Assembly: GCF_003601975.1 (NCBI RefSeq) | Contig: NZ_QZWZ01000005.1 | Coordinates: 124,001-188,000 of the forward strand | From: Mesorhizobium waimense | GTDB lineage: Bacteria; Pseudomonadota; Alphaproteobacteria; Rhizobiales; Rhizobiaceae | Reading direction: 5' to 3' | Length of the DNA stretch: 64,000 nucleotides | Part shown: one piece after another, positions 42,271 through 50,291 of the stretch | Layout: the number at the start of each line of letters is the position of its first letter | Position numbering within the stretch: position 1 is the first letter of the stretch | Notes under the pieces: generated by a model | The model's input: the letters and a program-made list of their open reading frames with translations, nothing else | Database searches by the model: none | What the model was told of the DNA's origin: nothing | Position numbers and translations under genes: made by a program

Positions 42271-45243
42271 ATGAACATCGCGCAGATGCAGGAACAGCGA
42301 CTGAAGTCACTCCAACTGACCAGATCGGTCGCGCCAAAATTGCCGTCGAACCCGTTCTTCGGTGTCGGCCCGATCACCGATGCAACTACCGACGAAGTGG
42401 ACAGCCGCCTGCGGCGCATCGCCTTCGACGCCTGGATCGAGAAGACCTATCGCAAGTTCGACGACAGGGGTGACGACATCGGTGGCTTCACCACCGCCGA
42501 GATTTCCCGCAGCATGCACCGCGGCTATCCGGCGGACAAAATCCTGACCGACATGATGCGGGCGATCCATCGCTATTTCCACTTCCCGAAGACGAACCGC
42601 ATGGCAGTGGGACTCGGCGGTGGCCACAGCGGCTTCACTGTCTGCGTCCAGCACCTGATGAACGCCAACGACGCCTCCCAACGCGTCTATGTCGATACGC
42701 CGAAGCCAGAGAGCGATCTATCCAGGGCCGCCGGCTTCTTCCGCCAGTCCTGGGCCACCCAGCTGATCGAGATGCAGCGTTTCGCCGAAAAAGGCTGCGA
42801 GAGCCGTATTCATTTCGCCGTCTCTGAAGGCGTGATCCCGACGGCGACCGGGCTCTCCACCCTCGGCGTCTCGATCTTCGTCGGTGTCGGCCACGAGACG
42901 ACGGGGGCAAATGCCTATACCAGCGCCGAGATCAACGAACTGCTGAGCTGGATAGACGGCGATCCGGCAAACCGCCATGCGGTGTTCGATGCCACCTCGA
43001 TGCTCGGTGCCATGCCGTGGGAGCCCGAACTCGTCGACGCCGTGATGGCGAAGTGCTGCCTGTTCATGCCGTTCCAGAAGGCGATCGGCGGGGTGTCCGG
43101 CTATTTTGTCGCCTCCTTCACCCCGCACGCCCTGGCACTGATCGAGAAGAACCAGCAAAATCCCGCCTGGGCGATCCCGCGCCAGCTGAAGATCGCGCCG
43201 CCGATCGACCCGAAGCTACCGCTTTCGGCCAAGCGCTCCGTAGATGCGGGGCCATTCTACGACGCCGCAGAAGACCGCATGCTCGGCGGCGTCATCAATA
43301 CCTACAGCGCGCTTGCCTTTGCCGAGACCACCTTCGGCCTTTTGCAGTCGGAGGCTCGGGTCGGCTCTGTCGTCGACCTCAACCGCCGTTCCGCCACCAA
43401 TCGCGAGGTGATTGACGAGTGGGTCAAGTCGCACCCGATACTATCGGTGACAGTCACCGATGCCGAACGGCGCGGCGCGGCGGTAACACTCCTCAAGGTC
43501 GAGGACGACGGCATCACCGACTCCGGCATCCACGCCCGCATCATCGCCCGGTCGAAACAACTGCTCGGCTATGAGGGCATCACCCATCCGAACGGCGAAT
43601 ATGAGCCCGGCCTCGACGCGGCCCGCTATGTCAATGCCTTCCCGGGAACGCCAGGCGACTATCGCGCCTGGGTCGGTGGTATCCGCGAGCCCGAAGATAT
43701 CGTCGCGCTGCTGGAGAACCTGCAATACGCCTATCTGCGCGCCAAGATCGTCGTTCTCGAAGAGGAACTGGCGAAGAACGGCGTCACTTTCGAGGCCGAG
43801 GCCGATACAGGCGACGGCGTCCGCAAGGACGACCCCGCGCGCGCCTATGCGGTGCTGATCGCCGATCTGGTCGGCCTGCGCTTCGGCGCCGACGGCCAGC
43901 CGGATCACAGCGAGATAAAGGCCTATATCGAGGAGAAGGGGGGTGTCTTCCACCCCGGACCGCTCGGCGAACGGTCGGCGCTTGAGAAGGGCCGCATCCA
44001 TTTCTTCTACCAGCCCAATTTGAGTACCGAGGCGGAGATCCTTCCACAGACCGACAAGGGCCAGTACGACGCGCTGATCGCGGCGGCGACCTTCATCCCG
44101 AAGGCCTCCGTATTCCCGCTCGGCGGCGTCCGCATTGGCGCCGGCACCGGCAACATGGGCTCGGCCTCCTGGGGCGGCGGCAATGGCGAGGGCGGCGAAG
44201 CGCCATTGATGAACACGCCGGGCATCAACAGCCGGGCGACCGCCCAGATGGCGATGAAGGCGATTTTGAGAGTTGTTCCGGATCTGCCGGTCGACAGGCT
44301 GCACCAGATGGTCGCCGGCGGCGACTTCGACACCGGCCGACAGCTCAAGGACTTTCCGACCGCCAAGCTCGAGGGCCGCAAGATAGCGGTTCTCGGCTAC
44401 GGCAACATCGGCCGCGAAGTCGCCAAGCTGGCCAAGGCCTTCGGCATGAAGGTGGCGATCTACGCCCGCGAGCATCACAAGCGCTGGATCGAGGCGGAAG
44501 GCTTCGAACATGCCGCAAGTCCGGTTGCCGCGGCAACCGGCGCGGACGTGCTCTCCGTCCATATCGGTCTCGGCCGCCTGGATGCGGCGAGAGGCGTCTA
44601 TTCCAACGCCGGAACCGTCGATGCGAAGGTGTTCGACGCGATGACCGACGGCGCGGTGCTGGTCAATTACGACCGGGGCGAGGTCGTCGATGCGGCCGCG
44701 CTCGACAAGGCGCTGTCGTCGGGCAAGATCGCGCACGCGGCGATTGACGCCGATCTCTTCAAAGACGCCGCGACCGGCGGACTCAGCGGGCCCATGCTTC
44801 CTTACCTGCCGCTCGAAGAGCGCCATAAGGGCAGGCTGGAGCTGCTGCCGCACGCCGCCGCCGACACCGACCATCCCTCCCGGGTGACCGGTGCAAAGCA
44901 GGCAGTCGACCAGGTCTTCGACGTCATCCGTTTCAAGTCGGTCACCAATCTCAAGGGAGATCTGCCGGAGGGTTATGTGTCGGCCGGCAGCCGCACGCCC
45001 GCCGGCATCGGCAAGGTGACGAAGCAGGTGGTTGCCGAAGTCGGCGGCAAGGCGGAGCTCCTGGACGAACTGCGGCAGGCCTCGGAAAAGGTCGCAGCGA
45101 TCCTGGGTGCACTTTCCTCCGTTTCCGATCCGGATCATCGCGATCGGATCATCGATCGCTACACCGGGCTGCTTGTCGAAAGTGCCGACCGGCAACGGGA
45201 GCTGCTCGATCAGTTCGGGCTCTACGGGCCAGCGGAGGGGTGA
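42271..45243 (+). CDS. Two-part enzyme: class V (PSAT-like) aminotransferase fused to a D-2-hydroxyacid dehydrogenase (PGDH-like)
   Basis: A 990-residue protein. Residues 1-540 look like a fold-type I class V aminotransferase: Asp-containing VFDATSMLGAMPW, the PLP lysine about residue 270 in FMPFQKAIGGVSGYF, and GGVINTYSALAFAE as in SerC-type PSAT. Residues about 580-930 are a 2-hydroxyacid dehydrogenase: Rossmann motif VLGYGNIGREVAKLAKAFGM (about 709), Arg about 802 in VNYDRGEVVD and His about 861 in LPHAAADT. SerC and SerA act in consecutive steps of serine synthesis, so a bifunctional enzyme is suggested; it could instead serve another hydroxy/oxo/amino acid series. ATG 42271 is the first start after the gap. 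I know no standard name. Confidence 0.8.
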   Translation: MNIAQMQEQRLKSLQLTRSVAPKLPSNPFFGVGPITDATTDEVDSRLRRIAFDAWIEKTYRKFDDRGDDIGGFTTAEISRSMHRGYPADKILTDMMRAIHRYFHFPKTNRMAVGLGGGHSGFTVCVQHLMNANDASQRVYVDTPKPESDLSRAAGFFRQSWATQLIEMQRFAEKGCESRIHFAVSEGVIPTATGLSTLGVSIFVGVGHETTGANAYTSAEINELLSWIDGDPANRHAVFDATSMLGAMPWEPELVDAVMAKCCLFMPFQKAIGGVSGYFVASFTPHALALIEKNQQNPAWAIPRQLKIAPPIDPKLPLSAKRSVDAGPFYDAAEDRMLGGVINTYSALAFAETTFGLLQSEARVGSVVDLNRRSATNREVIDEWVKSHPILSVTVTDAERRGAAVTLLKVEDDGITDSGIHARIIARSKQLLGYEGITHPNGEYEPGLDAARYVNAFPGTPGDYRAWVGGIREPEDIVALLENLQYAYLRAKIVVLEEELAKNGVTFEAEADTGDGVRKDDPARAYAVLIADLVGLRFGADGQPDHSEIKAYIEEKGGVFHPGPLGERSALEKGRIHFFYQPNLSTEAEILPQTDKGQYDALIAAATFIPKASVFPLGGVRIGAGTGNMGSASWGGGNGEGGEAPLMNTPGINSRATAQMAMKAILRVVPDLPVDRLHQMVAGGDFDTGRQLKDFPTAKLEGRKIAVLGYGNIGREVAKLAKAFGMKVAIYAREHHKRWIEAEGFEHAASPVAAATGADVLSVHIGLGRLDAARGVYSNAGTVDAKVFDAMTDGAVLVNYDRGEVVDAAALDKALSSGKIAHAAIDADLFKDAATGGLSGPMLPYLPLEERHKGRLELLPHAAADTDHPSRVTGAKQAVDQVFDVIRFKSVTNLKGDLPEGYVSAGSRTPAGIGKVTKQVVAEVGGKAELLDELRQASEKVAAILGALSSVSDPDHRDRIIDRYTGLLVESADRQRELLDQFGLYGPAEG

Positions 45244-45395
45244 GCTTGTCGCAGGCTGTTGCCGGGTCGCGCTGTAGGCTCAGACGCCTGCGCGGGGCCG
45301 GCGCCGCGCTTGCTCAGCCGGTCCGCGATGAGCCAAATCGTCGGACGGGCTTACATGATCGAACGCCATCTCGGAGGGTTGCGCTCCCGGTATGC

Positions 45396-45950
45396 CTCAC
45401 GTCGTTCGGAGCCGCGGTCGTGGACGAGATGAACCGGATAGGCATGTTCGTTGATGTCAGTCATTGCTCCTATCGAACGTCGATGGATGTGATGCAGCGG
45501 TCATCCCAGCCAGTCATCTTCTCCCACTCGAATCCGCGCGCGCTCGTTAACCATCAGCGCAACATCACTGATGACCAGATCCGGGCCTGTGCTGCGACCG
45601 GTGGCTTGGTCGGGGTCGTCGGGCTCGAGAATTTCCTCGGCGACGCCTCACCGGAAACCCTCAGCGATCATATCTGCTATCTCTCAGACCTGATCGGGCC
45701 AAAACATGTCGGGATATCGCTGGATCACTCGTTCCCAGTCGATGTGCCGGAAGCCAACGAGATGTACCAGAGATTTCCGCAATATTGGCTCGCGTCACAG
45801 GGATATCTGAAGCCCAATCGTTCGCAGATGCATCCCTCCGATCTTAAGAAGGTCGCATCGATCTTGATCGGACGCGGAATGTCCGATCGCGACGTCAACG
45901 CAATCTTTGGTGGAAACTTTTTGAGGCTGGCCGCTCATATCTGGCGCTGA
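45396..45950 (+). pseudogene. C-terminal half of a membrane dipeptidase (peptidase M19)
   Basis: From 45396 the frame reads LTSFGAAVVDEMNRIGMFVD then VSHCSYRTSMDVM, PVIFSHSNPRALVNHQRN and the late HVGISLDHSF, all typical of the second half of M19 dipeptidases, including the metal-site His of VSH and FSHSN. Intact members are about 320-350 residues. Here the N-terminal half with the DGHND-type metal ligands is absent, and the 50 codons before 45396 are unrelated. It follows the fusion enzyme gene directly and is most likely a 5'-truncated gene. Confidence 0.75.
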
Positions 45951-46104
45951 AACAGCGCCCTTGCATGTTTCGCACGTCGACGAGACTGTCGAGGCTAGCC
46001 AAAGCCTGGCGGCGATCAAGGCGGGCTGCTGATTTCGGCGCGTCTCGCCGGCGCGGCCTAAACCCTTCCCCTTCATCGTCCTTCGCATTCTCCATCTGAA
46101 TTCT

Positions 46105-46173
46105 TGAACAGCGTTCATTTTTCCCTTGAACGCCGTTCACAATGTGCTATGTTGCATTCATGAACAAGGTTCA
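46105..46173 (+). promoter_or_regulatory. Promoter with three TGAAC-N3-GTTCA operators
   Basis: Three 13-base palindromes occur at 46105-46117 (spacer AGC), 46127-46139 (spacer GCC) and 46161-46173 (spacer AAG; here extended to CATGAAC...GTTCATG). A possible promoter TTGAAC (46126-46131), 16 bases, TATGTT (46148-46153) lies among them, so the second operator covers the -35 box and the third the start of transcription. This is the layout of a tightly repressed promoter, perhaps by a TetR-type dimer. No repressor gene is adjacent. Confidence 0.7.
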
Positions 46174-46331
46174 TGGAGGAAGGCGACCGCCGGCTAAAGC
46201 GTACCGGTCAGGAGCGGTGCCGACGCCGTGCTCGGACGGCTGGCGAAGACGACGAAGCCGGCCTGATTGTTTCCGGCCTGAAACAGGCCAGCGCCGACCC
46301 AACTTAACCCTGAAACGAAAGGATCATATCG

Positions 46332-46493
46332 ATGCAAAGCTATGCTCCCAACCATTCAAGCACCTGGAAAACGCCCGTCGCCATCACCAAGGCATTGCGT
46401 GACGCGGAGGAAGCGGGGCGGTTCATCAGCAGGTTGAAAGACGCCAAGACCGAAAAGCTGCGGATGGATATCAACCGCAGTAACGAAGTGTAA
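46332..46493 (+). CDS. Small 53-residue protein downstream of the triple operator
   Basis: A 53-codon frame from ATG 46332 (MQSYAPNHSSTWKTPVAITK...) to TAA 46491-46493, with AAAGGA about nine bases upstream. The C-terminal part is a charged amphipathic helix (LRDAEEAGRFISRLKDAKTE). No signal or membrane segment is present and I recognise no family. It lies between the triple operator and the Aas-type gene, in the same direction, and would be the first gene read from that promoter. Confidence 0.5.
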   Translation: MQSYAPNHSSTWKTPVAITKALRDAEEAGRFISRLKDAKTEKLRMDINRSNEV

Positions 46494-46572
46494 TCCGGTT
46501 CCCGCTAACAACGAGGCTCAAACCGCGCAAGCAACCGCTCGATCCATTCGGATTGCTCGATAGCCTTGCCCA

Positions 46573-49500
46573 ATGGAAATTGCCATGAACAACCATCTGA
46601 TGACGTCACGGCGCTTCGCACCTCTCTTCTGGACGCAATTCCTCTCGGCCTTCAATGACAATTTCCTGAAGAACACGCTGGTGTTCCTCATCCTGTTCAC
46701 GCTGGCGGCGGACAAGGCGGCGTCATTGGTAACGCTCGCGGGAGCTGTTTTCATGGCCCCCTTCCTGCTTCTGTCCGCACTTGGCGGTGAGATCGCCGAC
46801 CGCTTCGACAAGGCTGCCGTGGCGCGCAAGCTGAAGCTCGTCGAGATCGGCGCCGCCCTGGTGGCGGTCATCGGCATCGCGCTGTCGTCGATCCCGGTGC
46901 TGATGACGGCGCTGTTCCTGTTCGGCGTCATTTCGGCGCTGTTTGGCCCGATCAAATACGGCATCCTGCCGGATCACCTCGAGCGCAAGGAACTGCCCCG
47001 CGCCAATGCCTGGATCGAGTCGGCCACCTTCGCCGCCATCCTCGGCGGCACGATCGTCGGCGGCATTGTCTCGGCCGACGGCATCGGCGTCGCCGTGTTC
47101 GGTCCGATGATGATGATCCTGGCGATCGGTTGCTGGTTCGTCAGCCGCTACATCCCGGCGACCGGATCGGCAGCACCGAACCTGGTGATCGACAAGAACG
47201 TCCTGCGCTCCACCTGGCGGCTGGTCAGCGAGTTGCGCACCAATCAGCGCATCTGGCGGGCGGCGCTGATGGCGTCATGGTTCTGGCTGGTCGGGGCCAT
47301 CATCCTTTCCATCCTGCCCCCAATGGTCAAGGATTCGCTCGGCGGCACCGAAATCGCCGTAACCGCCTATCTCGCCGTCTTCGCGGTCGCCGTCGCCATC
47401 GGCTCGGCCATTGCCGCGTGGATGTCACAAGGGCGCATGGTGCTGTTGCCCGCCCCGGTCGGCACGGCCCTGATGGCCGTGTTCGGACTTGATCTCGGCT
47501 GGAGTGTCTGGGGCCTGCAGGCCTCTGACCAGGCGCAGACGCTCAGCGCCTTCTTTGCCGGCCACAACACCATCCGTGTCGCCATCGACCTGGCCGGCCT
47601 GGCGATTGCCGGCGCCTTCCTCGTCGTGCCGACCTTTGCGGCGGTGCAGGCTTGGGCGCCGGAGGATCGCCGTGCCCGTGTCGTCGCCGCGGTCAACGTC
47701 GTCAGCGCCGGCTTCATGACCATAGGCGGCGGTCTTGTCGCCGCCATCCAGGCAGCCGGTGTCTCCATTGCAGGCGTGCTGTTCGGCCTCGCCGTGATCA
47801 ATGCCGTCGCCGCATGGCTGATGCTGAAATATTTGCCGACGAATCCTTTCCGCGATTTTGTCTCCATCCTGTTCCGCGCCTTCCATCATTTGGAGGTGGA
47901 GGGGCTAGATAACCTCAAGGCTGCTGGTCCGGCACCCATCCTGGCGCTCAACCATGTCAGCTTCCTCGACGGTCCGCTGGCCTTGACGCTGACCGATGAG
48001 GAGCCGGTCTTCGCCATCGACCACACCATCGCCCAGGCTTGGTGGATGAAACCATTCCTGAAGCTCGCCCGCGCTCTGCCGCTCAATCCGGCCAAGCCGA
48101 TGTCGACCCGCACACTGATCAAGATCGTGCAAGGCGGCGATCCGCTGGTCATCTTCCCCGAAGGCCGCATCACCGTCACCGGCGGCCTGATGAAGGTCTA
48201 TGACGGCGCCGCGATGGTCGCCGACAAGACCGGCTCGATGGTGGTACCGGTCCGCATCGAAGGGCTGGAGAAGAGCTATTTTTCGCGGCTGACGTCCCTG
48301 CATGTGCGCCGCCGCCTGTTCCCGAAGGTCAAGGTGACCATTCTGGAGCCGGTGAAGCTCGAAGTTGCGCAGGAGCTGAAGGGCCGCAAGCGCCGCGCCG
48401 CGGCGGGTGCCGCCCTCTATCAGGTGATGTCGGACCTCGTCTTCCGCACCCAGGACATTGACAAGACCGTGCTGGAAAAGATCATCCAGACGGCGAACGA
48501 GCGCGGCATGAAAAAGCTTGCCGTGGAGGACCCGGTCACCGGTTCACTGAGCTACGGCAAGCTGCTGACGGGTGCCGCGGTGCTCGGCGAGAAGTTCGAA
48601 CACCTCTATGCCGGCCAGCAGACACTCGGCGTCATGCTGCCCAACGCCAACGGCGCATGCGCAACGCTGCTCGGCGTCATGTCGGCCGGCAAGGTTCCGG
48701 CGATGATCAACTTCACCGCCGGTGCCGCGAACATCCTGTCCGCCTGCAAGGCCGCCGACGTGCGGACAGTGCTCACCTCGCGCGCCTTTGTCGAACAGGC
48801 AAAGCTCGGCGCGGTCGTCGAGGAACTCGGCCGCGCGGTCGATATCGTCTGGCTTGACGATCTGCGCGCCACCATCGGCCTCAAGGACAAGCTGCTAGGC
48901 CTGCTGCGCAAGAGCACGCCGCGGGTCGCTCGCAAGCCCGACGACGCGGCGGTGATCCTGTTCACCTCCGGTTCCGAAGGCACGCCCAAGGGCGTGGTGC
49001 TCACCCACCGCAACATCCTGGCCAATGCCGCCCAGGCCGCCTCGCGCATCGACTTCCATTCGGGCGACAAGGTCTTCAACATCCTGCCGATCTTCCATTC
49101 CTTCGGCATGACGGCGGGCACGGTGCTGCCGCTGATCTCCGGCGTGCCGGTCTATTTCTACCCCTCGCCGCTGCACTACCGCATCGTGCCGGAACTGGTT
49201 TACGCGTCGAACGCGACGATCATCTTCGGCACCGACACGTTCCTCTCAGGCTATGCGCGCACGGCTCATCCTTACGACTTCCGTTCAGTGCGCTACTGCT
49301 TTGCCGGCGCCGAGCCGGTCAAGGCCGCGACCCGCATGACCTATATGGAAAAGTTCGGCCTGCGCATCCTGGAGGGCTACGGCGTGACCGAAGCAGCACC
49401 TGTGATCTCCATCAACACGCCGATGTACAACAGGTCTGGCAGCGTCGGCAAAATCATGCCCGGCATGGAATATCGCCTGGATCCGGTGCCCGGCGTCGAT

Positions 49501-49989
49501 GATGGCGGACGGCTCTACGTGCGCGGCCCCAATGTCATGTCGGGCTATCTGCGCACCGAAAAACCCGGTGTGCTCGAGCCGCTGGAAGACGGCTGGCATG
49601 ACACCGGCGACGTCGTCACCGTCGACGAGGCAGGCTTCATCACCATTCGCGGCCGCGCCAAGCGCTTCGCCAAGATCGGCGGCGAGATGATCTCGCTGGC
49701 TGCCGTGGAAGTGCTGGCCGGCGAATTGTGGAAGGGGTCGCTGTCGGCCGTCGCCACCGTGCCGGATGCCCGCAAGGGTGAAAAGCTGATCCTCATCACC
49801 GAGGCAGCCAACGCCACGCGCGCCGAATTCCTGGCCTTCGCCAAGGCCAACGGTGCCATGGACCTGATGGTGCCGGCCGAAGTGCGCATCGTTCAGAAAG
49901 TGCCGGTGCTCGGTTCCGGCAAGCTCGACTTCGCCGGCGTGACCAAGATGGTGCGCAGCGAAGAAGACATGAAGATCAAGGCTGCTTGA
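46573..49989 (+). CDS. aas: Acyl-[ACP]-phospholipid O-acyltransferase / acyl-ACP synthetase fused to an LplT-like transporter (Aas type)
   Basis: An 1138-residue membrane protein with three modules. Residues 1-410 are an MFS/LplT-like lysophospholipid flippase (about 12 segments; FNDNFLKNTLVFLILF). Residues about 440-620 are a PlsC acyltransferase with NHVSFLDG (His and Asp of the HX4D site, about 461) and FPEGRIT. Residues about 655-1130 are an AMP-binding acyl-ACP synthetase with LFTSGSEGTPKGVVLTHRN (about 797) and the late DTGDVVTVDEAGFI. In E. coli the flippase and the Aas enzyme are separate proteins; the triple fusion is known in other bacteria. It re-acylates lysophospholipids taken up from the outer leaflet. 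It may be read from the promoter near 46130. Confidence 0.9.
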   Translation: MEIAMNNHLMTSRRFAPLFWTQFLSAFNDNFLKNTLVFLILFTLAADKAASLVTLAGAVFMAPFLLLSALGGEIADRFDKAAVARKLKLVEIGAALVAVIGIALSSIPVLMTALFLFGVISALFGPIKYGILPDHLERKELPRANAWIESATFAAILGGTIVGGIVSADGIGVAVFGPMMMILAIGCWFVSRYIPATGSAAPNLVIDKNVLRSTWRLVSELRTNQRIWRAALMASWFWLVGAIILSILPPMVKDSLGGTEIAVTAYLAVFAVAVAIGSAIAAWMSQGRMVLLPAPVGTALMAVFGLDLGWSVWGLQASDQAQTLSAFFAGHNTIRVAIDLAGLAIAGAFLVVPTFAAVQAWAPEDRRARVVAAVNVVSAGFMTIGGGLVAAIQAAGVSIAGVLFGLAVINAVAAWLMLKYLPTNPFRDFVSILFRAFHHLEVEGLDNLKAAGPAPILALNHVSFLDGPLALTLTDEEPVFAIDHTIAQAWWMKPFLKLARALPLNPAKPMSTRTLIKIVQGGDPLVIFPEGRITVTGGLMKVYDGAAMVADKTGSMVVPVRIEGLEKSYFSRLTSLHVRRRLFPKVKVTILEPVKLEVAQELKGRKRRAAAGAALYQVMSDLVFRTQDIDKTVLEKIIQTANERGMKKLAVEDPVTGSLSYGKLLTGAAVLGEKFEHLYAGQQTLGVMLPNANGACATLLGVMSAGKVPAMINFTAGAANILSACKAADVRTVLTSRAFVEQAKLGAVVEELGRAVDIVWLDDLRATIGLKDKLLGLLRKSTPRVARKPDDAAVILFTSGSEGTPKGVVLTHRNILANAAQAASRIDFHSGDKVFNILPIFHSFGMTAGTVLPLISGVPVYFYPSPLHYRIVPELVYASNATIIFGTDTFLSGYARTAHPYDFRSVRYCFAGAEPVKAATRMTYMEKFGLRILEGYGVTEAAPVISINTPMYNRSGSVGKIMPGMEYRLDPVPGVDDGGRLYVRGPNVMSGYLRTEKPGVLEPLEDGWHDTGDVVTVDEAGFITIRGRAKRFAKIGGEMISLAAVEVLAGELWKGSLSAVATVPDARKGEKLILITEAANATRAEFLAFAKANGAMDLMVPAEVRIVQKVPVLGSGKLDFAGVTKMVRSEEDMKIKAA

Positions 49990-50004
49990 TCCGGACAGAT
50001 GGAC

Positions 50005-50027
50005 GGGCCGGCGCAAATCGCCGGCCC
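50005..50027 (+). terminator. Hairpin after the Aas-type gene
   Basis: GGGCCGGCG (50005-50013) and CGCCGGCCC (50019-50027) form a perfect nine-base stem with loop CAAAT, 16 bases after the stop. It is followed by CCGTTC without a T run. It probably marks the transcript end. Bases 50028-50291 hold no supported gene. Confidence 0.55.
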
Positions 50028-50291
50028 CCGTTCATGCAATCGCTCAGCCTTGGCGATGACCGCATCGGCAAATTGCCATCACCAGGCCCCAGAGCCTAGG
50101 TTAGCAACGAGCCTTAATTCCAAATTGCACGCTTGTTCAAAGATCAGCGAATGCGCAACCCGGGCCCAAATTCATTCACGCTTTTGCGGGCGAAGACAGG
50201 AGAGGCATGGAAAAGCGTATTTGCCAGCCGAGGTGGAGGCGCCCAGCTTCTTGATGGGCCAGTCGAAATCGCTGCCGCGGCCGTGGCCGTG

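Noticed and set aside
43441..45195. 584-codon minus-strand frame
   Set aside because: Antisense to the aminotransferase/dehydrogenase fusion, and without motifs.
46105..46173. SOS (LexA) boxes
   Set aside because: The palindromes have a three-base spacer. Alphaproteobacterial LexA sites are direct GTTC-N7-GTTC repeats.
46142..46402. 86-codon frame at the triple operator
   Set aside because: Its start lies between and across operator sites at the likely transcription start, has no ribosome site and gives an Arg-rich low-quality translation. The 53-codon frame at 46332 is better.
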